From: Tetmemena sp. SeJ-2015
Taxonomy: Eukaryota > Ciliophora > Spirotrichea > Sporadotrichida > Oxytrichidae
NCBI GenBank assembly: GCA_027382625.1
Contig: JAJKFJ010020898.1
Location: 1 to 64,000 of the forward strand
Length of the DNA: 64,000 nucleotides
Direction of reading: 5' to 3'
Part shown: positions 21,558 to 31,879 of the stretch, in pieces
Position numbering within the stretch: the first letter of the stretch is position 1
Layout: the number at the start of each line of letters is the position of its first letter
Notes under the pieces: model-generated
What the model saw: the letters and a program-made list of their open reading frames with translations, nothing else
What the model was told of the DNA's origin: nothing
Database searches by the model: none
Program-made: the position numbers and the translations under genes

Positions 21558-23937
21558 ATGAGAAAAGATAGATTGCCCCATAAAAATAAAATATTGCTCC
21601 CCTTGACTATATTAGCCTGTGGAGTTGTCTGTCAGCAGCCAAATTTTTTTGATTATTCAAAGAATTTGACTCTCAAGTAAATGTACTCTGATCTTAAAGC
21701 GTTCAACTAACTTCCACGTGGAGTAAAAACCTTTGATGCTTCTAAATTGTATTAAATAGCAACTCATTAAGTGTAAATTAATTATATTGATGAGTTTGTA
21801 GAAGATTACAAAGCAATAGTCTATCCGTAGAAAGAAAACAAATTTCTCAATTTAAATCATAAAGGTAATGACGCGAATTAGAAACCTCAAGCCATAAAAG
21901 CTCAAAGCTAAGATAAAGATGGAGAAGACCCTTGGTTTCCAATTTACGACTGGACTCCATAAAGTTGGGACTGGAGAGATAGAGGAGTCATACCGGACGT
22001 AAGGAACGCTTTGAATTTAGAAAATGTGACTGGTTACGCTTCAATACCAGTGGCAGCTGTTGAAGCTCATTTCAATATCAAGTATAATAAAAAGGCTGAT
22101 TTCAGCGTTTAGCAACTAAGAGATTGCGTCAGACCTCAAGATGACAGAATCGATTCCTGGACTTCCCTTAGCTATATAAAAAATGCCGGAGGACTTGCTT
22201 ATGACTCAGCATACCCCATAGATAAAAATGGGAAAAAGAACAAGTGCTATTATAACTTGACCACTCAATCAGTGAATCTTTAAGGCGATGGATACGTATT
22301 TGTAACATAGAATGAGACTAAGCTTGTCTCAGTAATATATAATAAGGGCCCTGTAATTGGATAGATGAGTGTGGACTAAGATTTTATGAATTATAAAGGT
22401 GGAATTTTCAACAAATCAACTTGCTCAGGAGTCGTTCCAAATATCGCTGTTCTTATAATAGGATATGGTACTGACTCTGAATCTGGTTAAGATTTCTGGA
22501 TTGTTTAAGCTCCATTAGGAGCTAACTGGGGTGAAAATGGCTATGCAAGGATTATTCGAAACAAAAATCTCTGCGGACTTACTTCAGCACCTACTATTCC
22601 AATATACTTGCAAGATTCTTAAGAAGAGGATGCTCTGGGAAATGAAAAATATTTTCAAAGGGATAACCCAGGTATCCTAGATGATGCCAGATGTCTAGAT
22701 GGCTCATTTTACACAATATTTTACTCCCAAGGTTATATCATTCATTTAAATTGAATAAAGTTGAAAGTAGATTATAAAATCTAAGATTTAATTCTTGATC
22801 CTGAATAATTTTTAATGCTTTTAAGGTTATGGAGTTGGGCTGAACAAAGCTATAGTCTACTTTTAGGGAGGAGGTTGGGCTTACGGCCGGTCTCAATAAG
22901 ATGTGCTGGAAACTATGTATTACAGATCTTTCAATGGTCTTGGCTCATCTAATGAAGACTAAGATAGAAGGCTAGGATGTGACTCAGTTTTTCAATCAGA
23001 CCCAGAGAAAGACAAACTCTTCTATAATTGGAACAAAATATTCGTGAGATATTGCGACGGTGCAGGTCACCAAGGTTATCTCAACAAAGTAACTTACTAA
23101 GGAAAGGATCTTTATCTAAGAGGAGATAATAACACTAAAGCTTTAATGAGCTGGATAAATGAGAAGCTGCCAGCTTAAAATTTGACAGATTTCGTTTTAA
23201 CTGGATGCTCGGCAGGAGGGTTAGCTGTCTTCTTTTGGGCTAACTATTTCTATGACACCTTATACATGCAAAATCCAAAAATCATTTTCATAGCCATGCC
23301 TAATAGTGGACTCTTTGTCGATGGTGTAAATAGTAAGTTAAATGACCATGACTATTTGATTAAGATGCAGAACTTGTATGCTTTTGCAAATAATGGAACT
23401 GCTTCACCTAACTCTGATTGTGAGGCTGACAATAAAGACAAGTCGTACCTATGTCTGCTTGGCGACACGGTTTCAAGATACATCAGACCTCCCTTATATA
23501 TCATACAAGCAGCTTACGATAACTGGTAGATTGGTAACATATTTGGATACGACTGCATTGATCCCTCACTCGATAGTATTAACCTTTACACTTGCAATAA
23601 GTCGGATCTGTACGAAATTAACGTACAACAGAGTTAAAGTAATATCAAATTAGCTTTGCGTAAACTACAAGAAAGGTTTTCTGGCGGGAAGTGCTTGGGT
23701 TCCATCGTGTAGCTTTCATTGCATCTATTGCTTTGGAGTGGATGAGTATTCCTTCTCGTATCAAGTGCCCTAGAATAGCGCGAACACAATTTCCAATACA
23801 TTCAACTAGCTGCAAGCTTATGTTATTGCAAAGGTAAATTAATAGCCACTTAATAATTCTTAAAAAACTACATGGATGAAGATATCTGGCCAACTAATAC
23901 AGGCTGCGCTTTTTAAGGAATGGATTCTATTCAATGA
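21558..23937 (+). CDS. Secreted fusion: inactive papain-like domain plus NOTUM/pectinacetylesterase
   Basis: ATG 21558 is followed by a signal peptide (ILLPLTILACGVVCQQ). Residues about 120-360 follow the papain (C1A) fold: WDWRDRGVIPDV, FSVQQLRDCV, IAVLIIGYG, WIVQ and ANWGENGYARI. Aligned to the papain pattern the catalytic Cys is Gly (NVTGYASI), the His is Ile (NIAVLIIGYG) and the Asn is Ala (WIVQAPLG), so it cannot be a protease. After an IES the frame enters a NOTUM/pectinacetylesterase domain: CLDGS, VYFQGGGWAYG, VRYCDGAG, nucleophile motif TGCSAGG, Asp in IIQAAYDNWQIGNIF, and His in WVPSCSFHC, so its Ser-Asp-His triad is intact. It should be a secreted carboxylesterase acting on acylated glycans or lipids. 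It ends at TGA 23935-23937. One gene, not two: IES excision at 22729-22830 is in frame with no stop or start between. Confidence 0.85.
22729..22830 (+). other. IES, 8 bp pointer AAGGTTAT
   Basis: Repeats at 22729-22736 and 22823-22830. Excision joins SFYTIFYSQGY to GVGLNKAIVYFQGGGWAYG, the start of the esterase fold, and removes a TGA. Confidence 0.9.
23622..23662 (+). other. IES, pointer CGTA
   Basis: Repeats at 23622-23625 and 23659-23662. Excision joins KSDLYEINV to NYKKGFLAGSAWVPSCSF, bringing the catalytic His motif into frame. Confidence 0.85.
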
Positions 23938-24127
23938 AAATTAATTTAGGCTGAAAGATAATTTTTTAAGTCTTTTATATCTATAGATCATCATTCAAAA
24001 ATGTAAAAACAGCATTGATTTAATCAGATTTAACAAATTTAATGATAGTTAGCTTAGTGGAAAACCTTTATCTCAACTCTATATTACGAATTCACTCATA
24101 ATCAATTTATTAGTTATTTCTTTATTT

Positions 24128-24870
24128 TCATTGCCTTTTAACTATGATTCCTTCCTAAACAATAAATAAATCCTCTCCTTTTTGTAAGATATTCTTGGTA
24201 ATTTCGAGGAAGTTTCCTTCCATATACCTCCTGTAAAGTAGAGGGTTTGAGAATACGAAATGGGACCCCCTTACCAACGAAGGAGATGGGATGATCTTGT
24301 CTTGCTTGTTGAATTCCCATTCTATCAAAAAATCAAATTTACCCTTATGACCTTCCCTCTAAACAGCTGCAACAATCTTCTTCGCCTTAATCGATGAATA
24401 TCGAGCCTCTTCTCTCTCTCGACTTCAACTCGTTGATTAAGAAATTTCTCTCTCTTTCTGCCTTTTGAGTTTATTGCTTTATATAAAGCAAGAAGTTTCC
24501 ATTTTAGTACTGCTCTTCATCAGAATCCAGATCATCTAAGTTTGGCTCTATCTCCTCTGAGCTTTATTTTGCTACAGATTCCGAGCTAGTTTTATTTTTT
24601 TAGAATCCCAATCCTCCGTTATTATTTTCTGACATATCCTCATCAGAGTCAATTTACAAAAATTAAGAGTTTTTAAGCCAGTATAAATTAATGAATATTT
24701 CATCTGTATTCGATCCGAATAACTGTCTTGTGGTTGTCTCTGCTTGATAAATAAATTTTGTTGTAAATAATCTATCTCACTTAAATTGATCATCTTCAGA
24801 TGACTCCTTCTAAAATAAGGCCTCCTCGACTGAGGTGCTAAATTTTACTCTTTTATTCTCAAGGTTATTG
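24128..24870 (-). CDS. Chromo-shadow-like C-terminal segment
   Basis: Minus-strand reading that ends at TGA 24128. The conserved-looking part is KAKKIVAAVQREGHKGKF, then DFLIEWEFNKQDKIIPSP, then HFVFSNPLLYRRYMEGNFL. The order (basic strand, FL-x-W strand, then a hydrophobic helix with P-LLYRRY) resembles a chromo-shadow domain, but the match is weak. Upstream is acidic and Ser-rich (LDDLDSDEEQYQ). Two frame shifts (near 24440 and 24640-24760) are presumably IESs. No start codon was found, so this may be the 3' end of the chromodomain-like locus on the same strand at 25.4-27.2 kb. Confidence 0.4.
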
Positions 24871-25390
24871 CTAAATTTAAAAAATATGTAAAAAATGTAT
24901 AATTTTAAGCTGAATCCTCTGAATTTATTTTACTAGGAAATATCTGACTTAGTAACAATCTGCTACTTATCTTTTTGTTTTAAAAAAAAATATTTTACAA
25001 TGGGTAGAAAATTTTTAACTTAAATGGTAGCTTTTTATGTGAATTCTGGGCTTACTGGGTAATCAATTAAAAATTTGAATTAGATGTTAATGATTTATAA
25101 TGGAAGAAAATTTTTCAAGATTTTGAGAGCGAAATTACCTTTTTTAAAAATATTTTTTTAAAGATTATTAAAAAAAATTTTTAAATTTTAAAAAAAGGCC
25201 CCCCCTTTGATTATTTAAATATCTTTATTAAAGATATCAGTTAGTTCAACTACCATTTTTAGAAATTTTTTCACCTTTACTAAAAAAGAAAAATAAGATC
25301 AAAGAAACTTGTTGATAAACAATGAATTTATGATGAAGATTAAATTTAGCAACATGAGTTACTTAATTAAAAAATACTTGGGCTTTCAAT
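24871..25390. other. AT-rich region with homopolymer runs, no gene seen
   Basis: Very AT-rich, with long A/T runs and an odd G2C7 run near 25198. Either a long IES inside the chromo-type locus or intergenic. Base quality looks doubtful. Confidence 0.4.
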
Positions 25391-27245
25391 GACTTTCTAA
25401 CGCTCTGTATTATTTTCTTGATATAAAAGTTGAGTGTTTGATTCACTCTTCAAAGAAGCCTTCTTTAGCCTTGTTAAAATAGTCTATGGTGGCTAATGTT
25501 CTATTGCCTAAACTTCCTCTACTTTGGCTTTTAGAGGCTCCTCTTGATTTTAAATATTTTAAAATGTGTGGCTTATCTCTGCATTTATATCACTAAGGTC
25601 TAGCTCATCACACTCATTAAGCATTTAAGAATCAGATTTGCTAATTTAACCGAAGAGACTGTTATAGTATTGCATGGTCTCTTGATGCTTTTCTTATTAT
25701 TTCATGTCCCTTTTTCTTGGCAAGTTATCTAAATCTATGGCCTTGAATTTGTGCAAAGGGGTGGTAGACTTTATGCTTCGAGTTATTCTCTACCCATCAA
25801 AGAGGCTCTCTGAACTTGAATGAGTGGTTAGTTCGCGAGAGTTGCACAAAATAAAATCAAGAATTGGGGATAATAAAAATGTAGTAGGCTATCTGTTCGG
25901 AAGTAGGTCTGAAGAGTTTATATAACTGAGGGCGCTCCTTTCTCATATTTTCTAGAATTTAAACGGGCTGGATTCCTCTGTAGATCCGCAGCTAAAGTTT
26001 GAGGTATGCTTCTGCGCTTGTATGAATCTTAGCAGACTTATTTAAATTATAAGATGAGCAATATTACGCAATAGATTATCGATATCATCATGGTTCTTGA
26101 ATGGAGTGGTGTGAGCTAAGTCAAACCAATTGTGATGAATCTAATCAGAACCATAATTAACGAGTCTCACTCGATACTCTAATTACTTCCTCTCTATTTC
26201 AAGCAGAGTCTCGCATTCTCCGCACTTATAAATATCTTTATTACCTTGCCTTCTTTGCTTCTTCCAATTTCCAATGTTAGTTAGCAATGCTGAATCTATG
26301 TCTTCATAAAAGGAATATACACATTAATATAAATAATTTTTTGCATAAACTGTGATACCTGCATTCTTATCCTGTGCTTTTAAAGTTTGTGGACTTTTGT
26401 TGAGGTCACTATCTTAGGAGAGTGCGATTACTTCGCCATTCTTGAATTTTTCATCACTGGATTGCAACGAGTCCGTGTTTTTCTTTTTCTTAACTGGTGT
26501 TCCAATCTTCAACTTTTTCTTAGTCACTTAAATGAGATGAAGAGTTTATCCTTGAGTTCTTAATTTAAATAGAATAATAAATGGAGATAATTTTATATCT
26601 TTCGATTGGGTCTTTTAAAGGTACTTCACTCATACTATCATTATTAAGTACTGTTTATGAATGGCTTTGAGTGCAAAGTCTACTCCTTCTCAATAATAAA
26701 CTTAAAAAATTAAGTCTTTATTATCTCAGTTTCTCTGGATTCTTGGGTTTGAGTGACTGCCCTTCACTCAAATATCCATTCTCAATTGTAGCCAGCACAT
26801 CTGCCTCATTAATTTCAACGTCACTGGTTCCTTCGTAGCTGCTTGAGTTCCTTGATTAGTTAACCTTCTTGTGAGGTTTTGAACTAGTGCTGATCTTAAA
26901 TTTAGGCTCTTTTGCAACCTTAGGCTCAGAAAGATCTACTTAAAAAAATCTTATGAAATACATTTATTCATAATTATCATTAAAAAAAATCATTTAAAAT
27001 ATTCTGCTTAAGTTAAGTAATATTTATACTTAGTTCTTATTCTTGATTAGAGTTTCAAAATCTTGGGGGAGTTTTCTACCCTTGGTAAAATCAATCTTGC
27101 CTATGTTTAGCCAATACATGCTAATGATGTCATCAGCTTGAGATTTTATCAGTTTCTCAAACTCCCAAGTTGGCTCATGGTCCGCCCACACGCAATAGTA
27201 CTGTCTAATTTATATATATTTAACGTTCAAACCGACATTACACCA
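25390..27245 (-). CDS. Chromodomain-like nuclear protein, N-terminus not found here
   Basis: The minus-strand reading begins abruptly near 27245 with QYYCVWADHEPTWEFEKLIK, which has the W-x(5)-TWE-x(3)-L signature of the second half of a chromodomain. It continues with DDIISMYWLNIGKIDFTKGR. Downstream are basic and Ser-rich stretches (TKKKLKIGTPVKKKK), a CGECETLLEIERKQLEYRVR segment, and a long polar tail. The first half of a chromodomain was not found in the adjoining 100 bp, so it may lie beyond an IES or elsewhere. Chromodomain proteins bind methylated histone tails, and in ciliates several act in germline-DNA elimination. Assignment to that role is inference only. Confidence 0.45.
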
Positions 27246-27327
27246 AAGTTATTACGCAGTAAAATATATTAACAAGAAAATAATTTGTTACGAGAATAAG
27301 CTAATAGTTCTTTTTAATATTAATTAA

Positions 27328-28436
27328 ATGGTCGATTTATCGCTTTTTCTCACTACATTTTACGTCGTTACCGCAATTTACAATCCAAGCAGTTATCTCA
27401 GCTGATATGATAACTTCTACAGGTTTCAAAAGCACATGAGTGACAGTCAAGTCAAACTAGTAGTTATAGAGTGCATCTACAAGAATAATGGGGGATTTAT
27501 GGTTACTGACAAGAACAATCCTCTCCATTTTCAAGTTTAAGCTGATCATCCGATTTGGCACAAAGAAAATTTGATAAACATAGCTATCTAAAGATTGCCC
27601 AAAGACTGGCAGCATGTTGGGTGGTTCGATGCTGACATAGAATTTGAAGAACAAGACTGGCCCTTAAGGATAATGAAAGCATTCTAAAAGTACGATTTTA
27701 ATTAATCATCATTCTTAAATCCAATTTAAATCAGATCGATATTATCTAGGCGTTTAGGGAAGGAATGTACTTGGGTGCTTTTAATGAAACTGATGTTTAT
27801 AAGCCTTCTATTGGCTATGCTATTGCTTAGAACTAAAACATAAGTGACTTGAGATCTTATCTTCCAGGCTTAGGGTGGGCGATGTCAAGAAAGGCTTATC
27901 TATAAATAGGAGGATTATTCTAGTATGGTATAGTGGGAGGAGGGGATTACTATATGCAATAGGCTTTTAGAGAATAAGAACCAGGGGGTCTTTAGTATTC
28001 GCTCGGATTCCATTTAGCACTTAAGAATTTTCACAAAAAAGTCCAGCCTATTGCAAAGGCTAAGAGGATTGGTTTTGCTGATTGTAGAGTAAAGCACTAC
28101 TTCCATGGGTCAAGGGCGGATAAAAATTATCAAAATAGAGGGGATATTCTCAAATAAATGAAATTCAATCCCAGACAGCATATAATATAAAATAAAGACG
28201 GATGCTTTAGCTCAAAAGTGAAATGAAAGTCTGGAATATAAGAATACAAAAATATTTTGATGGAAGGAAAGAGGATGTTAAACAAGAGGGAGTTTACTTT
28301 AAAGATACTTCGAATCCAAATACAGACTTAAAAGAAACGGAAAATTAACAATCTTAAATCAGCGACAAAAAAATCTCAAATTAAAAAGTGTCTAGTACAG
28401 ATGAATCAAAAGATATAAAAAGGGAAGAGTTGTGAA
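27328..28436 (+). CDS. Predicted GT-A glycosyltransferase
   Basis: ATG 27328 (MVDLSLFLTTFYVVTAIYNP). Hallmarks are the N-terminal FYVVTAIYNPSSY strand, HPIWHKENLINIAIQRLP, a DxD-type metal site in HVGWFDADIEFEEQDWP, LPGLGWAMSRKAYLQIGG, GIVGGGDYYMQQAF and the C-terminal VKHYFHGSRADKNYQNR. These match a family of predicted GT-A transferases found in protists and large viruses. The gene carries one in-frame TGA (27403-27405) where relatives have a basic residue. It also has an IES at 27693-27740 and a 5 bp tandem duplication at 28219-28228 that must be reduced to join the C-terminal IRIQKYFDGRKEDV. The final TGA is at about 28434. Soluble or luminal; no clear signal peptide. Confidence 0.75.
27693..27740 (+). 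other. IES, pointer CGAT
   Basis: Repeats at 27693-27696 and 27737-27740. Excision joins IMKAFQKYD to IIQAFREGMYLGAF in frame. Confidence 0.85.
28219..28228 (+). other. Tandem TGAAA repeat acting like a zero-length IES
   Basis: TGAAA occurs twice in tandem. With both copies the frame hits TGA directly after DGCFSSKVK; with one copy it continues into VWNIRIQKYFDGRKED, the expected C-terminus. Confidence 0.55.
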
Positions 28437-28449
28437 TTATTTTCTTTTA

Positions 28450-29077
28450 AATTCCCAACTATTTATATTTTACTACTGTCTACCCTTGACTCCTTTGATA
28501 TTGCGATGGCAAGTGATGTCAACTAAGTGATGCAATTCTGACTTATCTCCAATATGGTCGCTCATTGCGTAAAGTTTATCTGCAGATGACTAGTTTTTGT
28601 GGGAAAGTGAATACTCAGTATTCTCATTGTTTTAAATCAAAGAATGAGTTGAAATATCTGATATTTTTTTGAGTTTGAAGTTTTTGAAGATTTTGATGGA
28701 GTAGCCGAGAAGTTAATGAACGAATCAAAAATAATAAATTTTAATTGTCAATTATAATCAGTGAGATAAGTTGTTTAATCTTGATTCTAAACCTGAGCTG
28801 AAGGCATTCCCCTCTAAGAAGTCCTTCTTCTGTCTAACTTTCTGAGAGCAGGGGTTGTTTTAACTTCTTCTTTCGCTTCACTATTGCTGTGCTATTTTTC
28901 ATGTACAAATTATAATAAACTCTTTTGCTAATCTAGCAGGCTGAGTACATCCATATTTTCATCAAGCTATGAGTTGTCAAAATCAATCTTAGGTTAAGCG
29001 TGGAGCATCTTTGGCTCCAAGATCTTAATATCTGAAAACAGGTCGTCTCCAGAGAGGGAGGGAGTATTCACGTTCAT
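28450..29077 (-). CDS. Small unknown acidic/polar protein
   Basis: ATG 29077 (MNVNTPSLSGDDLFSD). About 170-200 residues with LENMDVL-type leucine-rich patches, EEVKTTPALRKLDRRRTS, and a C-terminal SDHIGDKSELHHLVDITC. One AT-rich frame break near 28630-28790 is probably an IES. The stop is unclear because the frame stays open toward the convergent glycosyltransferase. Not recognised. Confidence 0.4.
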
Positions 29078-29604
29078 ATGCACAGCACTTACTGTTTAAA
29101 TTAAATAGCTTATTATCCGGGAATTAATTAAAATATTTAGCGGGACTATTCAAATACAATATACATTCAATTTCAAATCCACATACTCCTCTGTATTTAT
29201 GCCTAATCAAATTATGCATTCTCATTCAATCATGAAATAAAAATAAAAGAATTATAAAAATTTAAATTAATTTTTTAAAACAGATTAAAATTTAAATTTG
29301 AAATTAAAAAACAGGACGCCAAAACGACCGGGACTAGGGATCGGGCGCCCCTTTCCCTGAAGGGGTTTTTGGTTTGGAATATTCCTTTTATCAATTTATC
29401 AAAGGATTCCACACACCTTATCTCGCTTCACAATTTAAATTCTCTAACTCCAAATTTTTATTTGCAACGGGTGCTCTTTCAATTATGATTTTAATAGCAA
29501 GATATCATTGAACAAAAACCTACTTTGAAAGTTGATATTTTGCAAAATCAGGAGGCAAACAAAGAAGACAAATAAAAATAAGTGCAAATTATAATTAATT
29601 TTAA
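29078..29604. other. AT-rich region with a GC-rich island
   Basis: Mostly AT-rich, but 29313-29385 is GC-rich and contains G4T5GG. No coding reading was supported. Confidence 0.5.
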
Positions 29605-30060
29605 TGAGAGCTGCTCCTTCTTAAACCAAATTTCCCACTGAATGAAACTCGTAAATACCCGAGGAGATAGTTCAGTATTAGAGTGTTTCAAAGAATGGAG
29701 GGCAAAGATGATAGTCGAATCTACAGGAATTGCTTACTTTCGATCACTTCAAACCACGAAATAAGCATTCCTCTAATCCGAAAAATATTTATTCAATGTG
29801 TGAAGGTAATTTAGAAATAATCCCTCTTTGAAAATGGATGTAAACTTATGAGTGGAGCAGTAGGAAATTATGGCTTGAAGAAGGAGCTCTTTCATCTTTT
29901 TATAGAACAAGTTATATTAACTTATACTCACTCGTTTTTCATCACGCTCAGAAAATTTATCAATCTAATTTTAAAGATTGTCCATAATTTAAAAGAAGTT
30001 CAAGGAGACAGGTTCAGCTTAGGAGAGAAAATAGCACTATTATTTAATTGTTAAAAGTAA
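29605..30060 (+). CDS. Possible small gene, frame uncertain
   Basis: Open readings begin at ATG 29605 (MRAAPSQTKFPTE) and ATG 29643 (MKLVNTRGDSSVLECFKEW), offset from each other by a TGAATGAA tandem at 29639-29646. A downstream block (LRKFINLILKIVHNLKEV) is helical. Codon use looks coding up to about 29830, then AT-rich. I could not choose a frame and no family is recognisable. Confidence 0.25.
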
Positions 30061-30227
30061 AATGAATTACCTGTTGGCGCGGTCTTCGCCCCTTAAATTA
30101 GCGATATAATATTTAAATTATAATGTTGCACTTAGGGATGGTTGATATTGCACATAAATTTTCAATCACAGTCGATCTTCACTCGCTCCTTCAAAATTCC
30201 TTCACGAGTTTACTCTTGTCCAAATCA

Positions 30228-31467
30228 TCAACAAAATGATAAGCGCTATTGCAAGAATGCAACTATAATGATATAATCATCGAAGTAGGGATGCTGGAGG
30301 GCCATTCTGCAAGAGATTCTCTTGTGAGGCTCGAGTGCCACCATGCTCTGTAGGAGGTCCATGCCATACTCATCAAGGTTTTGAGCGTGAGAGGTCATGG
30401 GGATTCCTTTCCACTTGGGGAAGGTGGGCTTGAAGTCTGGAAGCTTGAGAGCTTGAGGCCAGTTGTTCTCGTTAGGAGTACCCTGCACCTGGAAAATCTT
30501 GAAAATCTGATCTATTTCTGAGTCTCCAGCGAATCTTCAAAAACAAACTATACTTATCCTCACTTTCAAATTGAATAGTGCTTTGCGTTGCGCCATTTCC
30601 GCAAAGATGCAGCCGATTGACCAGATGTCGACAGGTGTAGAGTATTACTTCTGTCCGAGCAAAATCTCAGGAGCTCTGTACCAGAGAGTAACAACCTCGT
30701 GAGTGTAGGTTTTAACGGGCAAACCGAATGCGCGGGCGAGTCCGAAATCAGCCAGCTTGATAGTTCCATTCTTATCTATGAGCAAGTTTTGAGGTTTCAA
30801 ATCGCGGTGCATGACTCTGTGGGCGTGGCAGTAGGCGGTTCCTTGCAAAATCTGGTAAGTGAATGACTTCACTTCCTGAGGAGGAAGAGGCCCACCGATG
30901 TGTCTCATATATTTCTTGAGATCGTATTCGCAGTATTCAAAAACGAGATAGAGTTTATCCTCGCTTTAGAGAACTTCCTTCAACCTACACGAAAAATTCT
31001 TAGTAAAAGTTCAATAACTCTAGGGCACCCTTCCCTTTTTTGGGGTTTTGGCTTTTTTTCAAACTTATTAAATTTAATTCAACTTATGACAGTTGGGGTT
31101 TATCCCTTGAGGAGAGAAATTTCTCTAATGGCGGTTGAGGGCACGCCATCATCTTCCTTCTCTAGGCGGATCTTCTTCAAAGCCACTATCTAAACAAACA
31201 ATTTTTACATAAACCTAAAAATAAAGTCTATCTAAAAATTAGACTTGATTGTTTGATAAATCATCTAACTCAGAATAATTTGTAAGTTTATTACCGCAAT
31301 AATTGCAAAATTCAAAGTAGTAGGTATTCGAGAAGTAAGAAGAAATGCGATATAATTACCTCTCCAGTGACTTTGTCTCTTGCCTTGTAGACGACACCAT
31401 AGGTGCCCTCTCCAAGCTTATCCATTTTCTCATAACGATCAACATTTGTAGAAGTAGTTGCCTGCAT
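30228..31467 (-). CDS. Cyclin-dependent kinase with canonical PSTAIRE helix
   Basis: ATG 31467 ([21 protein letters not shown]) to TGA 30228. All kinase motifs are present: GEGTYGVV glycine loop, VALKK lysine, [33 protein letters not shown], a T-loop with [18 protein letters not shown], and the CDK insert region. The exact PSTAIRE and [10 protein letters not shown] sequences place it with CDK1/2-type kinases that bind cyclins and drive the cell cycle. The first break is a GT-AG intron of about 170 nt (31188-31360). An IES-like insert at 30979-31083 leaves the HPNIV region one base out of frame, probably a base-call error. A second IES lies at 30531-30576. The C-terminal [12 protein letters not shown] and FDDYII regions are normal. 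Confidence 0.9.
30531..30576 (-). other. IES, pointer ATTC
   Basis: Repeats (GAAT on plus) at 30531-30534 and 30573-30576, spacing 42. The insert carries an in-frame TGA. Excision gives [19 protein letters not shown], as in other CDKs. Confidence 0.9.
30979..31083 (-). other. IES with telomere-like motif, pointer GTTGAA
   Basis: Repeats (TTCAAC on plus) at 30979-30984 and 31078-31083. The join gives NPNCHKLKEVL, equivalent to the HPNIVKLxxV block of CDKs. The insert contains GGGGTTTTGG at about 31041-31050. The reading just upstream (31090-31115) is off by one base. Confidence 0.6.
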
Positions 31468-31879
31468 TTTTTTCAGTTGTGCTTTAGAAATTATCACTCA
31501 AAATTATTATAATTCAAAAAGATGAATAAAAGTCTTATTTACACATGTTCTTGTAACAAATTTTAAAATAAAACTATCTAAAAATTGAGATTTAGTGGAA
31601 GCAGAATACTAGAATTTTACATTTGAGAAACTTAAATTTGACACTGACTTCTGCAATATTTAAATTTGAATTATTATGAATGAATACTCACTTCTCAAGC
31701 AAAGAATGCGAGGAACGAAAGCAAACATTTCATCTTCTTGATGATGATGATTTTTATTATGAGATAAGAATATCAATAAACTATTTAAGAAAGGCAAACC
31801 ATTGCAAAAGGTTAAAAGGCTGTTGAGACTTTCTCAAACTTTGACTTTGCGAAATTCCCATTAAAGCCAAATATATTTC

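Noticed and set aside
23378..23893. Other plus and minus ORFs inside the esterase domain
   Set aside because: They overlap the region encoding the conserved Asp and His motifs and contain no recognisable protein.
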